Of a stretch of DNA of 64,000 bases, positions 38,552-47,600 are shown one piece after another. The notes beneath the pieces are model-generated. The model saw nothing but the letters and a program-made list of their open reading frames with translations. It did no database searches and had not been told where the DNA came from. Position 1 is the stretch's first letter, and each line of letters starts with the position of its first letter. Source of the DNA: Niveibacterium umoris (lineage in GTDB: Bacteria; Pseudomonadota; Gammaproteobacteria; Burkholderiales; Rhodocyclaceae); contig NZ_JACIET010000003.1 of the NCBI RefSeq assembly GCF_014197015.1, positions 62,001-126,000 on the forward strand, written 5' to 3'. Made by a program: the position numbers and the translations under genes.

Positions 38552-39297
38552 AGTGCCCCTACTGCGTCAGCGAGATTGACGCCGCTGCGCTGGCCTGCCC
38601 GCACTGCACGCGCGACCTGTACCTCTTCAAACCGCTGCTGAGCCGCATCGAGGCGCTGGAACAGGAAGTCGCCGAGCAGAAGGCCCGGCTCGACGGGGTG
38701 CCGGCCGCGTCGGCCGAGCCGCAAAAAGACGGCGCCGAAGCCGCGGTCTCGCGGCGCTGGTGGCCGTGGGTCGCGCCCTTGCTGCTGCTGCTGCTCGCCC
38801 ACTTCACGATCACCATCGCGCTCGACCTGCCGACGTTGTGGTTGCGCGTTGCCTCGCTCTTCATACCCCTGCCCTTCGGCTTCTTCGCGCTCTCCGGCAG
38901 CCAGCGCAGCTTCGGTCGGGTCTTGATCGGCGGGGCCGCAATGGCATTGCTGTCGGTATTGCTGATGAGCGCGGCCATCGCACTGATCGACCACACCCCG
39001 GTGCTGCCGTCGAATGCGCGCGAGTGGCAGGAATTCCTGCAGTACGCCACCAGCATCACGATGAGTTTCGCGACCGGCATGATCCTTGGCCGCCAGCGCG
39101 GCGAACTCCAGCGCGGCGAGTTGCGCAAGCATGCAGTGCTGGTGCGCGCGGTGCGAGCCCTGAACGATGGCGCGCTCGACCCGGAACGCCTGCACCACAA
39201 GATCGAGTCGCTGCAGAAGCTGATCGCCGCCGCCATGGCGACCGGCACGACCTTCGCGTCGATCGCCACCGGACTCAAGGATGTCGTCGGTGGCTGA
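38548..39297 (+). CDS. Zinc-ribbon membrane protein of unknown function
   Basis: A 249-residue protein. It begins with a zinc ribbon: Cys3-Cys6 and Cys17-Cys20 (MKCPYC...CPHC). A short coiled coil (about 30-50) is followed by four hydrophobic segments (about 75-95, 97-115, 125-145, 165-185) and a basic, amphipathic helical tail. The ribbon would be cytosolic. Function is unknown. The ATG overlaps the upstream stop by four bases, and the alpha/beta-hydrolase lipoprotein gene follows 23 bp later. Confidence 0.78.
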   Translation: MKCPYCVSEIDAAALACPHCTRDLYLFKPLLSRIEALEQEVAEQKARLDGVPAASAEPQKDGAEAAVSRRWWPWVAPLLLLLLAHFTITIALDLPTLWLRVASLFIPLPFGFFALSGSQRSFGRVLIGGAAMALLSVLLMSAAIALIDHTPVLPSNAREWQEFLQYATSITMSFATGMILGRQRGELQRGELRKHAVLVRAVRALNDGALDPERLHHKIESLQKLIAAAMATGTTFASIATGLKDVVGG

Positions 39298-39320
39298 GCC
39301 CCCCCCGGATTGACCCGACC

Positions 39321-40481
39321 ATGATGCTTCATGCCCTCCCCCGCCGCCTGATCCAGACGTTTGCGCTCGCCGGCGCCGCGCTGCTCGCCGCCTGCACGAC
39401 GACACCGCCCGCACCGCCCCCCGAAGCAGAAGCGCCGGTGATGCGCGGCAAGGAGCCCAACTACAAGCGCGTCACGGTGCATTTCGGCACCAACCGTGCG
39501 GAAGGCGACGGCAGCGATCCCGCGCGCGCCTTCGGCACGCAATTCTCAAGTCAGGTGAGTTACGGCAGCGCCGAAGTCAGCATCCCGCGCGACCACCGCA
39601 TGGGCGAACTCGAAGGCCCCAACCCCTGGCTGCTCGAATTCCGCCAGGACCCGGAAAAGCATGTCGTGCTGATGTCGGTCAGCAAGATGGATCGCCAGCA
39701 CTTCCTCGACGAGATCTCCGCCGAAGTCAACGACGCAGGCTCTCGCCATGCACTGGTGTTCGTGCACGGCTACAACACCGGTTTCGCCGACGCGGCCCGG
39801 CGCACCGCGCAGATCAGCTACGACATCGGCTTCCTCGGCGTGCCGTTGTTCTACAGCTGGCCGTCGCAGGATTCCTTGCTCGGCTACGCACAGGACGAAG
39901 ACGCGGTCGCACGAAGCCAACCCTTGATGCGCGAGTTCTTCCGCGACCTCGCCGAACGGCTGGACGTCAACACGATCTACGTCATTGCGCACAGCATGGG
40001 CACCCGCGCCACTGCCGGCGCGCTGGCCGACCTGTTCACCGAACGCCCGGACCTGCGCGATCGCTTCCGCCAGATCATGCTGATGGCGCCGGACATCGAC
40101 GCCAAGGTCTTCCGCACGCAGATCGCGCCGGCACTGGTGCAACCCGATTCACGGGTGACGCTGTACGCCTCGTCCAACGACCTCGCGCTCAAGGCCTCGC
40201 GCACGGTGCATCAGGCCGGGCGGCTGGGCGACGCGTCGCCGCTGATCGTGCTGCCGGGCATGGATTCGATTGACGCCAGCGATGTGGCCACCGACCTGCT
40301 CGGCCACTCGTACTACGCCGACGGCGACTCGGTGGTGGCCGACATCATCGAAGTGATCTCTGATAAAGGCCCGCCGGACAACCGCACCTGGCTGGAAGCC
40401 CTGCGCGGCGACCACGGGCGCTTCTTCCGCTTCAAACCGCTCTCGGCAGTCTTGCCGCAGTCGCGCGCCGCAACGCCTTGA
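39321..40481 (+). CDS. Alpha/beta hydrolase lipoprotein (DUF900-type)
   Basis: A 386-residue exported protein with lipobox LLAACTT at about residues 21-27. The hydrolase core carries the oxyanion-side strand HALVFVHGYNTGF and the nucleophile elbow AHSMGTRA, with Ser in the usual strand-turn-helix position; a conserved Asp and a late His (LGHSYYAD) complete a plausible triad. This arrangement is that of DUF900 hydrolases, whose substrates are unknown. It is the third gene of the operon starting at 38090. The ATG at 39321 is followed by a second ATG; either may be used. Confidence 0.88.
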   Translation: MMLHALPRRLIQTFALAGAALLAACTTTPPAPPPEAEAPVMRGKEPNYKRVTVHFGTNRAEGDGSDPARAFGTQFSSQVSYGSAEVSIPRDHRMGELEGPNPWLLEFRQDPEKHVVLMSVSKMDRQHFLDEISAEVNDAGSRHALVFVHGYNTGFADAARRTAQISYDIGFLGVPLFYSWPSQDSLLGYAQDEDAVARSQPLMREFFRDLAERLDVNTIYVIAHSMGTRATAGALADLFTERPDLRDRFRQIMLMAPDIDAKVFRTQIAPALVQPDSRVTLYASSNDLALKASRTVHQAGRLGDASPLIVLPGMDSIDASDVATDLLGHSYYADGDSVVADIIEVISDKGPPDNRTWLEALRGDHGRFFRFKPLSAVLPQSRAATP

Positions 40482-40485
40482 GTGC

Positions 40486-41007
40486 TCAGCCGATCACATC
40501 CTCGGTATCGAACTCGGTGACGCCGCCACGTGCGACATTGATGAAGCGGCGGATCGTCGTCACCAGCTGGTAGGCAGGCAGGCCGCGTTCGAAGATCAGG
40601 TTGTAGTCGGCGTAGAGCACGTCCTCGTCGACCACCGAAAAGCGCACCAGGATCAGGCCCGCGTTCAGCCGGTTCGCAAGCACCAGGCGCGCGGCGGGGT
40701 CGCTGCGTTCGCGAAAGCGGAAGATCGTGCGCAAGGCGATCAGCTTGCGCGCTTCATCCACCATCACCCGCACCCGGCCACTCTCGGTCTCCACGACCAG
40801 CGAGTCGTCGTCGAGCTCGAAAGCCAGCAGCACGCGGCGGAACAGCGCCATCAACCCGCTCACCGTCACCTGTTCCTCAAGCAGGAAGTCTCCGTCCGCA
40901 GCCCACGGGGAACCCGGCATTTGCAGCGACGGTGCGAGCACGGTCGGCGGATCGGACTCCGCGGCGGACGTGAGCTGATTCTTGAAACGTGACAGAAACT
41001 TGATCAT
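40486..41007 (-). CDS. YbjN domain-containing protein
   Basis: A 173-residue cytosolic protein. The central part (about 35-165) reads as a YbjN/type III secretion chaperone-like fold: LMALFRRVLLAFELDDDSLVVETESGRVRVMVDEA followed by NRLNAGLILVRFSVVDEDVLYADYNLIFERGL. Such proteins act as small chaperone-like or stress-related factors; no specific function is known. The start is ATG 41007 with GGAG seven bases upstream. It is convergent with the hydrolase operon (4 bp apart) and divergent from the next gene. Confidence 0.75.
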   Translation of the reverse strand: MIKFLSRFKNQLTSAAESDPPTVLAPSLQMPGSPWAADGDFLLEEQVTVSGLMALFRRVLLAFELDDDSLVVETESGRVRVMVDEARKLIALRTIFRFRERSDPAARLVLANRLNAGLILVRFSVVDEDVLYADYNLIFERGLPAYQLVTTIRRFINVARGGVTEFDTEDVIG

Positions 41008-41158
41008 GACGCATCTCCGTGGCGGGTTCATGCAACGCAAACCGCGCTGCACAGCCTGAGACGAGTGCGACGCCCGGTTGTCAGGCACTACCCCTCACCT
41101 GACAAAACCGCGCGCCACGCGTCTCACGCCTCATCGCTCCGATTCATGAGGTCAAGTC

Positions 41159-41581
41159 ATGCAGATCCCGCGCTTCAGCGCCGACCAGTGGCAGCAGGCG
41201 CTCGCCAGCCAACGCCTTCTTTTCCGCGTCGCCCAGGGCGGCGAGGTACTCGCGCAAGGCCTCCTGAGCGACGCAGCGCAGCTCGACACCCGCATCTACG
41301 TCGCGGATCTCGACGCACAAACGCCCGCCCACTTCGGGGGCGAGTTGCTGCGCTTCCTGGAATCCGGGCAGCGTGCGGCCACCTTCCGCTGCCAGGCCTG
41401 TTGCACCATCGAGAAATTCGGGCAGGCCATCCAGTTCTACGCTGATTACGCCGTGCGCTTCGAGTGGCAGCCATTGCCGGATGGAGCCAGCGATGCTTCG
41501 CGACCGAACGCGATCAGGCGGCTCTGCGCATGGTTGTCGCGGCGGCGCAGGGGCGGCGATACTCCCTCCGTCACGCCTTGA
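41159..41581 (+). CDS. Hypothetical protein preceding a CHAT gene
   Basis: A 140-residue soluble protein without a signal peptide. It contains a beta-rich N-terminal part, a CQACC cluster (about residues 79-83) and a basic C-terminal tail (RRLCAWLSRRRRGG). I recognise no family. It lies 9 bp upstream of the large CHAT-domain gene, so the two are almost certainly cotranscribed. The CQACC could bind metal or form disulfides, but the lack of an export signal argues for the cytosol. Confidence 0.7.
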   Translation: MQIPRFSADQWQQALASQRLLFRVAQGGEVLAQGLLSDAAQLDTRIYVADLDAQTPAHFGGELLRFLESGQRAATFRCQACCTIEKFGQAIQFYADYAVRFEWQPLPDGASDASRPNAIRRLCAWLSRRRRGGDTPSVTP

Positions 41582-41590
41582 CCCGTCACC

Positions 41591-44500
41591 ATGCATTCCT
41601 GCCACCTGCTCCGAGCCCTCTGCGCCTGCGCACTTGCGCTGGCGCAGGCCGCAATCGCCGCGGACGCCTTGCCGCACATTCCGCTCGCGTCGGCCACGCA
41701 GGCACAGGGCGATTTGCCGCGGTTGCTGCGCGACGCGCTGACCGATTACGAAGCCGTGCTGCCGGATGCACATTCGATGCGCTGGCTCGAAGCCAATGCG
41801 AAGAACGAGATCATCACGCGCCACTGGAGCGAGCGGACACGCCGCTTCGAAGAAGCCTGCGCAGCTCAGCGTGAAGCCTGCTCCCCGTTGATCGCCGCGC
41901 AGATCAAGTCGATGGACCGCGGACTGCGCGAAGCCGGTGATGCGGCCTATTCGCTGGTTGGTGCTGCCACGGTGAGTGCCATCTCGGATCTGTGCACTCA
42001 GACCCCGCCCGACACCGCCTTTGGCGCATGCGGACTCTCGCAGCGAGCCCACCACGCGGCTGCACTGTGGGCGCAGCTCGGGCGCGATGCGCCCTTCGTT
42101 TACTACTTCAACCGATACCAGAACCAACGCACTCAATATCTCGGCTGGTTGCAAAGCCGGGGGGAACAGCCTTCGGCGTCAACGCTCGCCGATCTGCCCG
42201 AGCTGCCCGCATGGATGTCGGCACGCCACTTCGAGGCCACCTCGGAACTGGACGGCGCCCGCACCGGCTGGCTCAGCGCGATCTTCACGGCGTTGCAGAC
42301 GCCCGACGCGCCCTTTCCGCTGGTCGCCGCGAGCCATATGTCGCGTTTGTCGTGGCGACTGGACGATGGCGACGCCGCCCGCGCATGGGACACGATGATC
42401 GCCGCGCAGCCAGCGCAAACCAGTTGCCCCGCCCGCAGCGAACAACTGCGCATCGACATCGGACGCCAGCGTGTCGAGGGCGGAAACGCCAGCGACACGA
42501 ACAAACGCCTGCGCGCGCTGATTGCGGACAGTTGCCCCTATACGCAAGCATTGTTCGAATACGCCAGCGATAGCCTGCAAGCGCCGGCACCGGGCGAGAC
42601 AGCGCTGGCCGCGCTGCGCCAGACACTCACGCTTGGCATTGCAAGCTGCGAAGCGACCGGCCTTTGCCTGCGCTCCCGTCTTGAGCAGCTGCGCCAACTG
42701 CTGACCCTCACCGGCAAGGACCTGACCAGGATCGCCGCCATCGGCAGCGCGCAGCAGCGACGCTTCGACCATCCCGAAGACACGATGCTGGAAGCGGATC
42801 TGCAGATGGCATGGGCGACAGCCATGGCTCAGATACGCGTGCCGACGCTCAAGTCACAAGGCTTCGCGCTGCTCCGCAGCCTGCAGCAGACCTTGCTGGT
42901 GAGCGCGGGTGCAAATCGCCAGGCATCGGTCTCAACGCAGGCCAACTACAACCGCTTCGACGCCCTGCACCGTACCGTCGCCCGCGTATCGACCGAGCTG
43001 GGCATCGCGCTACCGATCGCGCAGGTCGAGGGCCTGCGCGCCCAGACGCTGCTGCGCCGCCTGCGGCTGGAGAGCCTCGCAAGCCAGCTCGCCGACGTTC
43101 ACGACGCGCAAGCCGATGCGGAGCATGCGGCGCAGCTTGCGCAGGCGGAGCAATGCCGCGCCAATCTGGCATCCGTCAGCCGGCCGGCGCAGGGCGACTG
43201 GCGTTTCAGCTTGCAGCAACAGGCCATGCCCTTGTGCGAACAACTGGTGTCGCTGGCCGATCTGCGCCGACTCGAGACCCTCGCAACACGCAAGCTCTAC
43301 GGCAACGACAAGGAAAAGGCCTGGCTCGGCTCACTCGGCATCGGCGCGCTCAACACGCTCGACACCAGCACGCAAAACGCATTCCTGAAGACTGAGACCG
43401 ACTCGCTCGGCGCCGACGAAGCCTACCTGAGCTGGCTGCAAGTTCCCGGCGGCTACGTCGCCAGCCTCGCGTCAACCAGGACCGATGCCGCGAACGGCCC
43501 GACCCGGCACAGCCTGCGCAGCCGCTACATCGCGCTCAGCGCCGCCCAGGAGGCAAGCATTGCGCTGTATCGCGAGCTCTTGATGGCGGGCAGCACAGCA
43601 AGCCGCGGCGCGCGCCGGGCAGACGCGCAGCCCGATTCGGGCGATGGCCTGCGCCTCAAGGGCATGCCGGTCTGGCGCATGGCAGACGGCAGCTACGCAG
43701 TGCAAGCGATAGCGCCGCAAGGAGGCATTCGCGTGCAATCGATCAGGGAGATCGGCGAAGCGCTGTATGCGGTGTTGCTGGCGCCGATGCAGGCCGAATG
43801 GGGTGGCGGGAAACGCCTGACGATCAGCCCCGATGGCCCGCTCGCCTTCCTGCCCTTCGAAACCCTGTGGGCTGGTGACCGGCAGGTGCTCGAGATGATC
43901 GACGTCGCCTATGTGCAATCGCTTGCGGTGCATGCAGAACTGAGCCGCCGCGCGGCGCAATCGCGCGCCGCCCAGCCCGCCTTGCTGTCGGTTGCCGACC
44001 CCGACTACGCGCGCCCGGTGGGCGATGAAGGCGCCCTGCCGGACTGGATGGCCGCGCTGCGCTGGAATCCACTGCCGGGCACGCGACGCGAAGCCGACGC
44101 ACTGGCGCCGCTGTTCAGCACATCGAGCACATTGCGCGGCAGCGATGCCTCGCGCAAGCGCTTCCTCGGCCTGGATGCGAAGGGCGAGATCCGCGACTTC
44201 CGCGTGCTGCACTTCGCCACGCACGGCTTCGCCGACGACCAGCGCAGCGCACTGGTGCTATCCACCCGGCAAGGCATGCAGCAGGCCTACCTGCTCGACA
44301 GTGACATCGCAACGCTGCGGCTGAGGTCCGATCTGGTGCTGCTCTCAGCCTGCGACACCGGGCTCGGCCGCAGCCAGTCCGGCGAGGGTGTGATGGGCCT
44401 GCCCTACGCCTTCATGCTGGCTGGAAACACCAACACCGTGATGTCGCTATGGCCAGTGGATGACGCCGGCGCCGCGCTGTTCATGCCCACGTTCATGAAG

Positions 44501-44650
44501 CATGCGCGTGAGGGGCTGGACCTCGTCGCCGCACTCAACGCGACCAAGCGTGAATTCGCTGCCGGCACACACGGCCAGCGCAATCGCGACCCGCGCATCT
44601 GGGCCGCCTTCGTACAGTACGGCGTGCCGGTGTCGCTCGGCCAGCCTTGA
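41591..44650 (+). CDS. Exported CHAT-domain protein (putative cysteine protease), copy 1
   Basis: A 1019-residue protein with a signal peptide (about residues 1-24). The bulk is alpha-helical, probably TPR-like, and residues from about 715 to 1019 form a CHAT domain (caspase/gingipain clan). The catalytic dyad is His878 in HFATHG and Cys921 in LSACDTG, and the preceding LTISPDGPLAFLPFETLW block is also typical. CHAT proteins usually are cytosolic and paired with sensors; a periplasmic location is inferred here from the signal peptide. Substrate is unknown. No strong ribosome site precedes the ATG, suggesting coupling to the upstream gene. Confidence 0.9.
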   Translation: MHSCHLLRALCACALALAQAAIAADALPHIPLASATQAQGDLPRLLRDALTDYEAVLPDAHSMRWLEANAKNEIITRHWSERTRRFEEACAAQREACSPLIAAQIKSMDRGLREAGDAAYSLVGAATVSAISDLCTQTPPDTAFGACGLSQRAHHAAALWAQLGRDAPFVYYFNRYQNQRTQYLGWLQSRGEQPSASTLADLPELPAWMSARHFEATSELDGARTGWLSAIFTALQTPDAPFPLVAASHMSRLSWRLDDGDAARAWDTMIAAQPAQTSCPARSEQLRIDIGRQRVEGGNASDTNKRLRALIADSCPYTQALFEYASDSLQAPAPGETALAALRQTLTLGIASCEATGLCLRSRLEQLRQLLTLTGKDLTRIAAIGSAQQRRFDHPEDTMLEADLQMAWATAMAQIRVPTLKSQGFALLRSLQQTLLVSAGANRQASVSTQANYNRFDALHRTVARVSTELGIALPIAQVEGLRAQTLLRRLRLESLASQLADVHDAQADAEHAAQLAQAEQCRANLASVSRPAQGDWRFSLQQQAMPLCEQLVSLADLRRLETLATRKLYGNDKEKAWLGSLGIGALNTLDTSTQNAFLKTETDSLGADEAYLSWLQVPGGYVASLASTRTDAANGPTRHSLRSRYIALSAAQEASIALYRELLMAGSTASRGARRADAQPDSGDGLRLKGMPVWRMADGSYAVQAIAPQGGIRVQSIREIGEALYAVLLAPMQAEWGGGKRLTISPDGPLAFLPFETLWAGDRQVLEMIDVAYVQSLAVHAELSRRAAQSRAAQPALLSVADPDYARPVGDEGALPDWMAALRWNPLPGTRREADALAPLFSTSSTLRGSDASRKRFLGLDAKGEIRDFRVLHFATHGFADDQRSALVLSTRQGMQQAYLLDSDIATLRLRSDLVLLSACDTGLGRSQSGEGVMGLPYAFMLAGNTNTVMSLWPVDDAGAALFMPTFMKHAREGLDLVAALNATKREFAAGTHGQRNRDPRIWAAFVQYGVPVSLGQP

Positions 44651-44686
44651 AGGCAGTCGGCGTGCCTGATCGCGCGCCGCCCGGCC

Positions 44687-47600
44687 TCAATTGATCGACA
44701 CCGACTGCAGGTTGATGCCGCCGCTGACAATCTCGATCCGCACCACTACCAAACCGGCCGGAATCGCCACGCTCAAGGGGCTGCTGTTGGTGAGGTGACT
44801 GCCGGCCGCGATCACCACCTGCCCCTTCTTCACCCCGTTGATCCACACATTGGCGGTGGTCGCGGTATTTGCGATGCCGGCGACGACCAGTTTGCCGGTG
44901 AAGGCGCTGCTGGCATGTGCAGGCAACGCGATCCACTCGCCCGCGTCGTTGCCGCCCACGCAAGGCAAGGCATCGCAGGTCGTGTTGTAGTCGTAGCCAG
45001 TGCGGATGCGGTAAGCCGCCTGGTCGGTCGCGACAATAGTGCCCGGCAGCGCCTGCCCCAGCGTCACCGCCGCGCGTGGCTGCGCCCGCAGCTGGTCGAG
45101 CCCCTTGAATTTCGGCGTGTTGGTGATGCGGATGTCGGGCGTGAATTCCCACGGCGGGGCCCCGCGCACGGTGTAATACACCAGCAGGTCGCCGCCGACG
45201 CCGGACCACGCATCGTGCGTTTTCACCACCATGTCCTGCATGCGCGGATCAGCGTTGATCAGGCGGGCATTGGCGTCGGAGTAGTTATCGAGGCTTTGCC
45301 CGCCTTCGTAGGCGATCCGCTTGAGCCCGAAGTTGGTGGCCCACACCGCATCCACCGCCATGCCCTTGATGTTCTGCGTGGCAGGGTAATTGCCGGGGGC
45401 GAAGAAGAGATCGGCGTTGCCCTGGTCTGCCGGCGGCACCGGCGAACTGTTCACGTTGTAATAGCCCGAACCACCTGCGCCGTAGAGGTAGCTGCGTACC
45501 TCGCGAGCCGGCGCCTTGCGATGGGCGTAGGCGTCGAGCCAATTGAGCGCCTGGCTCAGGGTCAGCTGCCCGTCGCCCTGCTGGGTCATCAGCACCGGGC
45601 GCACGCGGTTCATCATCGATGCGTCGCCATAGACGCCGCGGAAGATGTCGCTGATCGCCGCCATGCGATAGGCCGGATAGCGCCACATCTTGAACCAGAT
45701 GCTGCTCTCGGCGGGCGTCAGCAGCGGGTGACCGGCCGGCAGCACACCGACGATGTCCTGGATCACACCGAAGTTGTCGAAACCGCCAGCCGAGTTCCAG
45801 ATCTCGTTGGCGTATTCGATGTAGATGCGCAGGCTCGGGTCGAGCGGCGGATACACCGGATTGGTCTGGCGGCTGGTGTAGGGGTTGGTGCCGTCGGTGC
45901 CGTAGCGCAACGCCAGCGCCATCTTGGTGACGAAGTCGTCATCAGCCACGACCGGGACGTTGATCCAGCAGTCGGCGTGCAGCGCGTTGCAGAGCTGGAT
46001 CTGGTGCTCCAGCGCCACGCCGGTCGACGAGGTCGGCCAGGATGCGCCACCGGGGCCGGTGTAGGGCTTGCCGTCCTTCGACATATGCAGCGGCGTACGG
46101 CGATCGGCCCAGTGCTGCACGAGGTTCGCGTTGGTCGCCGTCCAGTCCATCATCCGCACGACGCTGGTCTTGCTCATCGCGGCGAGGTAGGGCGTAGTGA
46201 ACACCTGGCTGCCATCGGTCGCATAGCCCGGCCGGTAAAGGCGGGCGTTGGTGAAACCGGTGTTGACCGCACTCGATGCAGTGCGGTGTGTGTTGCGGAA
46301 CACCAGCCCGACGCTGCCGCTGACCGTGACGTTGTAGGTCACATCTGCCGTTGTGGTGTTGCTCGCAGCGTCATACACCTTTTTGCTTACGCTACCGGCA
46401 GCCCACATCAGCGAGACATCGGCCTGGCCGTTGAAGACCAGTTTATACGTACCGTTGATGTCGGCCGGCGTGCCGGTCATGATTACCGTCGAGGCATCGG
46501 CGGTGGGCCACCCCAGCGCATCGACGCCCGCCACCGGGTTGTTCCAGTTCGCACCGTCCTGCCAGGGTCGCGCCTGCTTCATCGCATCCACAAAGGCGTT
46601 GCCGCCATCCCAGTCGCTGAGGAACCAGGTGTTCATGCCGATGTAGTTCTTCGTCGGATCGTTCGCCGGCAATACCGGCAGCGACGAGCTCGGGGTCGCC
46701 GACACTTCGGCGGACGCGGCCGACTCGCCGGCCGCGGTGGTGGCGGTGACCACGTAGAAGTAGGCAGTGCCGTTGCTGCGCCCGGTGTCGGTGTAACGCG
46801 TCGTGGTCGCCGTGCCTGCGTTACCGTACGGCCCGCCCGCGGTCGTGGCACGCTTGATCGTGTACAGCGTCGCCCCCCCCACCGCGTTCCAGCTCAGCGA
46901 CACCTGCGTGTCCGCACCGACCGCGACCAGACCGGTCGGCGCGGCCGCCACGCTGGCGACAGGCGTCGCCCACACAACTGGCGAATTCGCACTTTCACCG
47001 CCGGCATTCGACGCACTGACCACGTAGTAGTACGTCACCCCGTTGATGCGGCCGGTATCGGTATAAGCAGGGTTGGTCGGCGCCGCGATTTCGGTGAAGG
47101 GCCCCGCCGCCGCGCTGCCGCGCTTGACGTGATAGGCCGTCGCGCCGCTGCTGGCGGACCAGCTCAGTGACACCTGCGTGTCCGCACCGACTGCGACCAG
47201 ACCGGTCGGCGCGGCCGCCACGCCGGCGACCGGCGTCGCCCACACGGCTGGCGAATTCGCACTTTCGCCGCCGGCATTCGACGCACTGACCACGTAGTAG
47301 TACGTCACCCCGTTGCTGCGGCCGGTATCGGTATAAGCAGGGTTGGTCGGCGCCGCGATTTCGGTGAAGGGCCCCGCCGCCGCGCTGCCGCGCTTGACGT
47401 GATAGGCCGCCGCGCCGCTGCTGGCGGACCAGCTCAGTGACACCTGCGTGTCGGCACCGACTGCGACCAGACCGGTCGGCGCGGCCGCCACGCCGGCGAC
47501 CGGCGTCGCCCACACGGCGGGCGAATTCGCACTTTCACCGCCGGCATTCGACGCACTGACCACGTAGTAGTACGTCACCCCGTTGCTGCAGCCGGTATCG

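Noticed and set aside
35599-39297. A 1232-codon open frame on the plus strand antisense to dnaE
   Set aside because: It mirrors dnaE codon structure, is rich in Arg/His/Gly without motifs, and only its last part coincides with the real zinc-ribbon gene.
41159-41581. Bacterial gasdermin as the partner of the CHAT protease
   Set aside because: At 140 residues it is too short, and it has no lipidatable N-terminal Cys or gasdermin-like strand pattern.
44795-47170. A 791-codon plus-strand frame opposite the Fn3-glycosidase gene
   Set aside because: Antisense shadow; the minus-strand product has a lipobox, Fn3 domains and catalytic motifs.
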